Shown in pieces: positions 63,956 to 64,000 of a stretch of DNA of 64,000 nucleotides. The DNA is taken from contig NZ_JABMCC010000111.1 in the NCBI RefSeq assembly GCF_013359905.1, forward strand, positions 310,001 through 374,000, read 5' to 3'. A program made the position numbers and the translations under genes. The DNA comes from Paenibacillus taichungensis. GTDB taxonomy: Bacteria > Bacillota > Bacilli > Paenibacillales > Paenibacillaceae. Below the pieces are notes generated by a model. That model was not told the DNA's origin. It saw only the letters and a program-made list of their open reading frames with translations, and searched no databases. How positions within the stretch are numbered: the stretch's first letter is position 1; every line of letters starts with the position of its first letter.

Positions 63956-64000
63956 ATGTGAATGTGATTAATTTCAGTAACATTCTATGCTGCGACGTGT

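Overview
The window reads as chromosomal DNA of a mesophilic, spore-forming Firmicute, most likely a Paenibacillus. The support is strong AAAGGAGG-type ribosome binding sites, frequent TTG/GTG starts, short hairpin-plus-T-run terminators, a GerA-family germinant-receptor operon, Ecs, bacilliredoxin and LipL proteins, a T-box leader and a TPP riboswitch. Species assignment is inference, because no rRNA is present. No prophage, insertion sequence or CRISPR array was found.

Layout. 1-4.3 kb: drug-type MFS pumps and a MarR regulator. 4.4-7.2 kb: a decayed Doc/Fic toxin remnant, then the ecsA-ecsB ABC pair and a small acidic protein. 7.3-16.6 kb: housekeeping and stress genes (HI0933-type flavoprotein, KinB-like kinase, bacilliredoxin, nadE, acpS, mutY, sodA, GNAT). 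17-23.3 kb: signal peptidase, a QueG-Ogt fusion, an HD-GYP protein, YneF, folE, lipL. 23.4-29.4 kb: a superoxide dismutase with an extra N-terminal domain, a membrane hydrolase, an IclR regulator, and thiC behind a TPP riboswitch. 29.6-29.9 kb: a probable type I toxin-antitoxin module with a 27-residue holin-like peptide. 30-33.4 kb: racemase-like protein, GyrI-like and WYL proteins. 33.5-37 kb: a VanR/VanS/VanY/VanZ-like operon. 37.1-45.3 kb: aconitase, an amidase-domain protein, ddl, uvsE, an inositol-phosphatase-family protein and small unknowns. 45.5-55.9 kb: a GDSL hydrolase, then a YesM/YesN-ABC-rhamnogalacturonan-acetylesterase locus and a sensory-rhodopsin-transducer-family protein, separated by a structured repeat and a tRNA-Leu relic. 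56-59.7 kb: a B-A-C germination operon. 59.8-61.4 kb: trpS with a T-box leader and an overlapping Trp-rich small ORF. 61.4-64 kb: a divergent EamA transporter / MocR regulator pair.

How the genes work together. The 47-55 kb block looks like a pectin side-chain uptake unit: a kinase and regulator sense a sugar, a lipoprotein and two permeases import it, and an esterase deacetylates it. The van-like block pairs a sensor system with a D,D-carboxypeptidase and VanZ but lacks vanHAX; the nearby ddl looks like a normal D-Ala-D-Ala ligase. The trpS leader carries two independent signals that could report tryptophan starvation.

The most interesting items are the toxin/antisense module at 29.6-29.9 kb, the Trp-codon ORF overlapping trpS, the QueG-Ogt fusion, and the tRNA-Leu fragment next to a structured repeat. 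All family names come from reading protein motifs; no database search was run.
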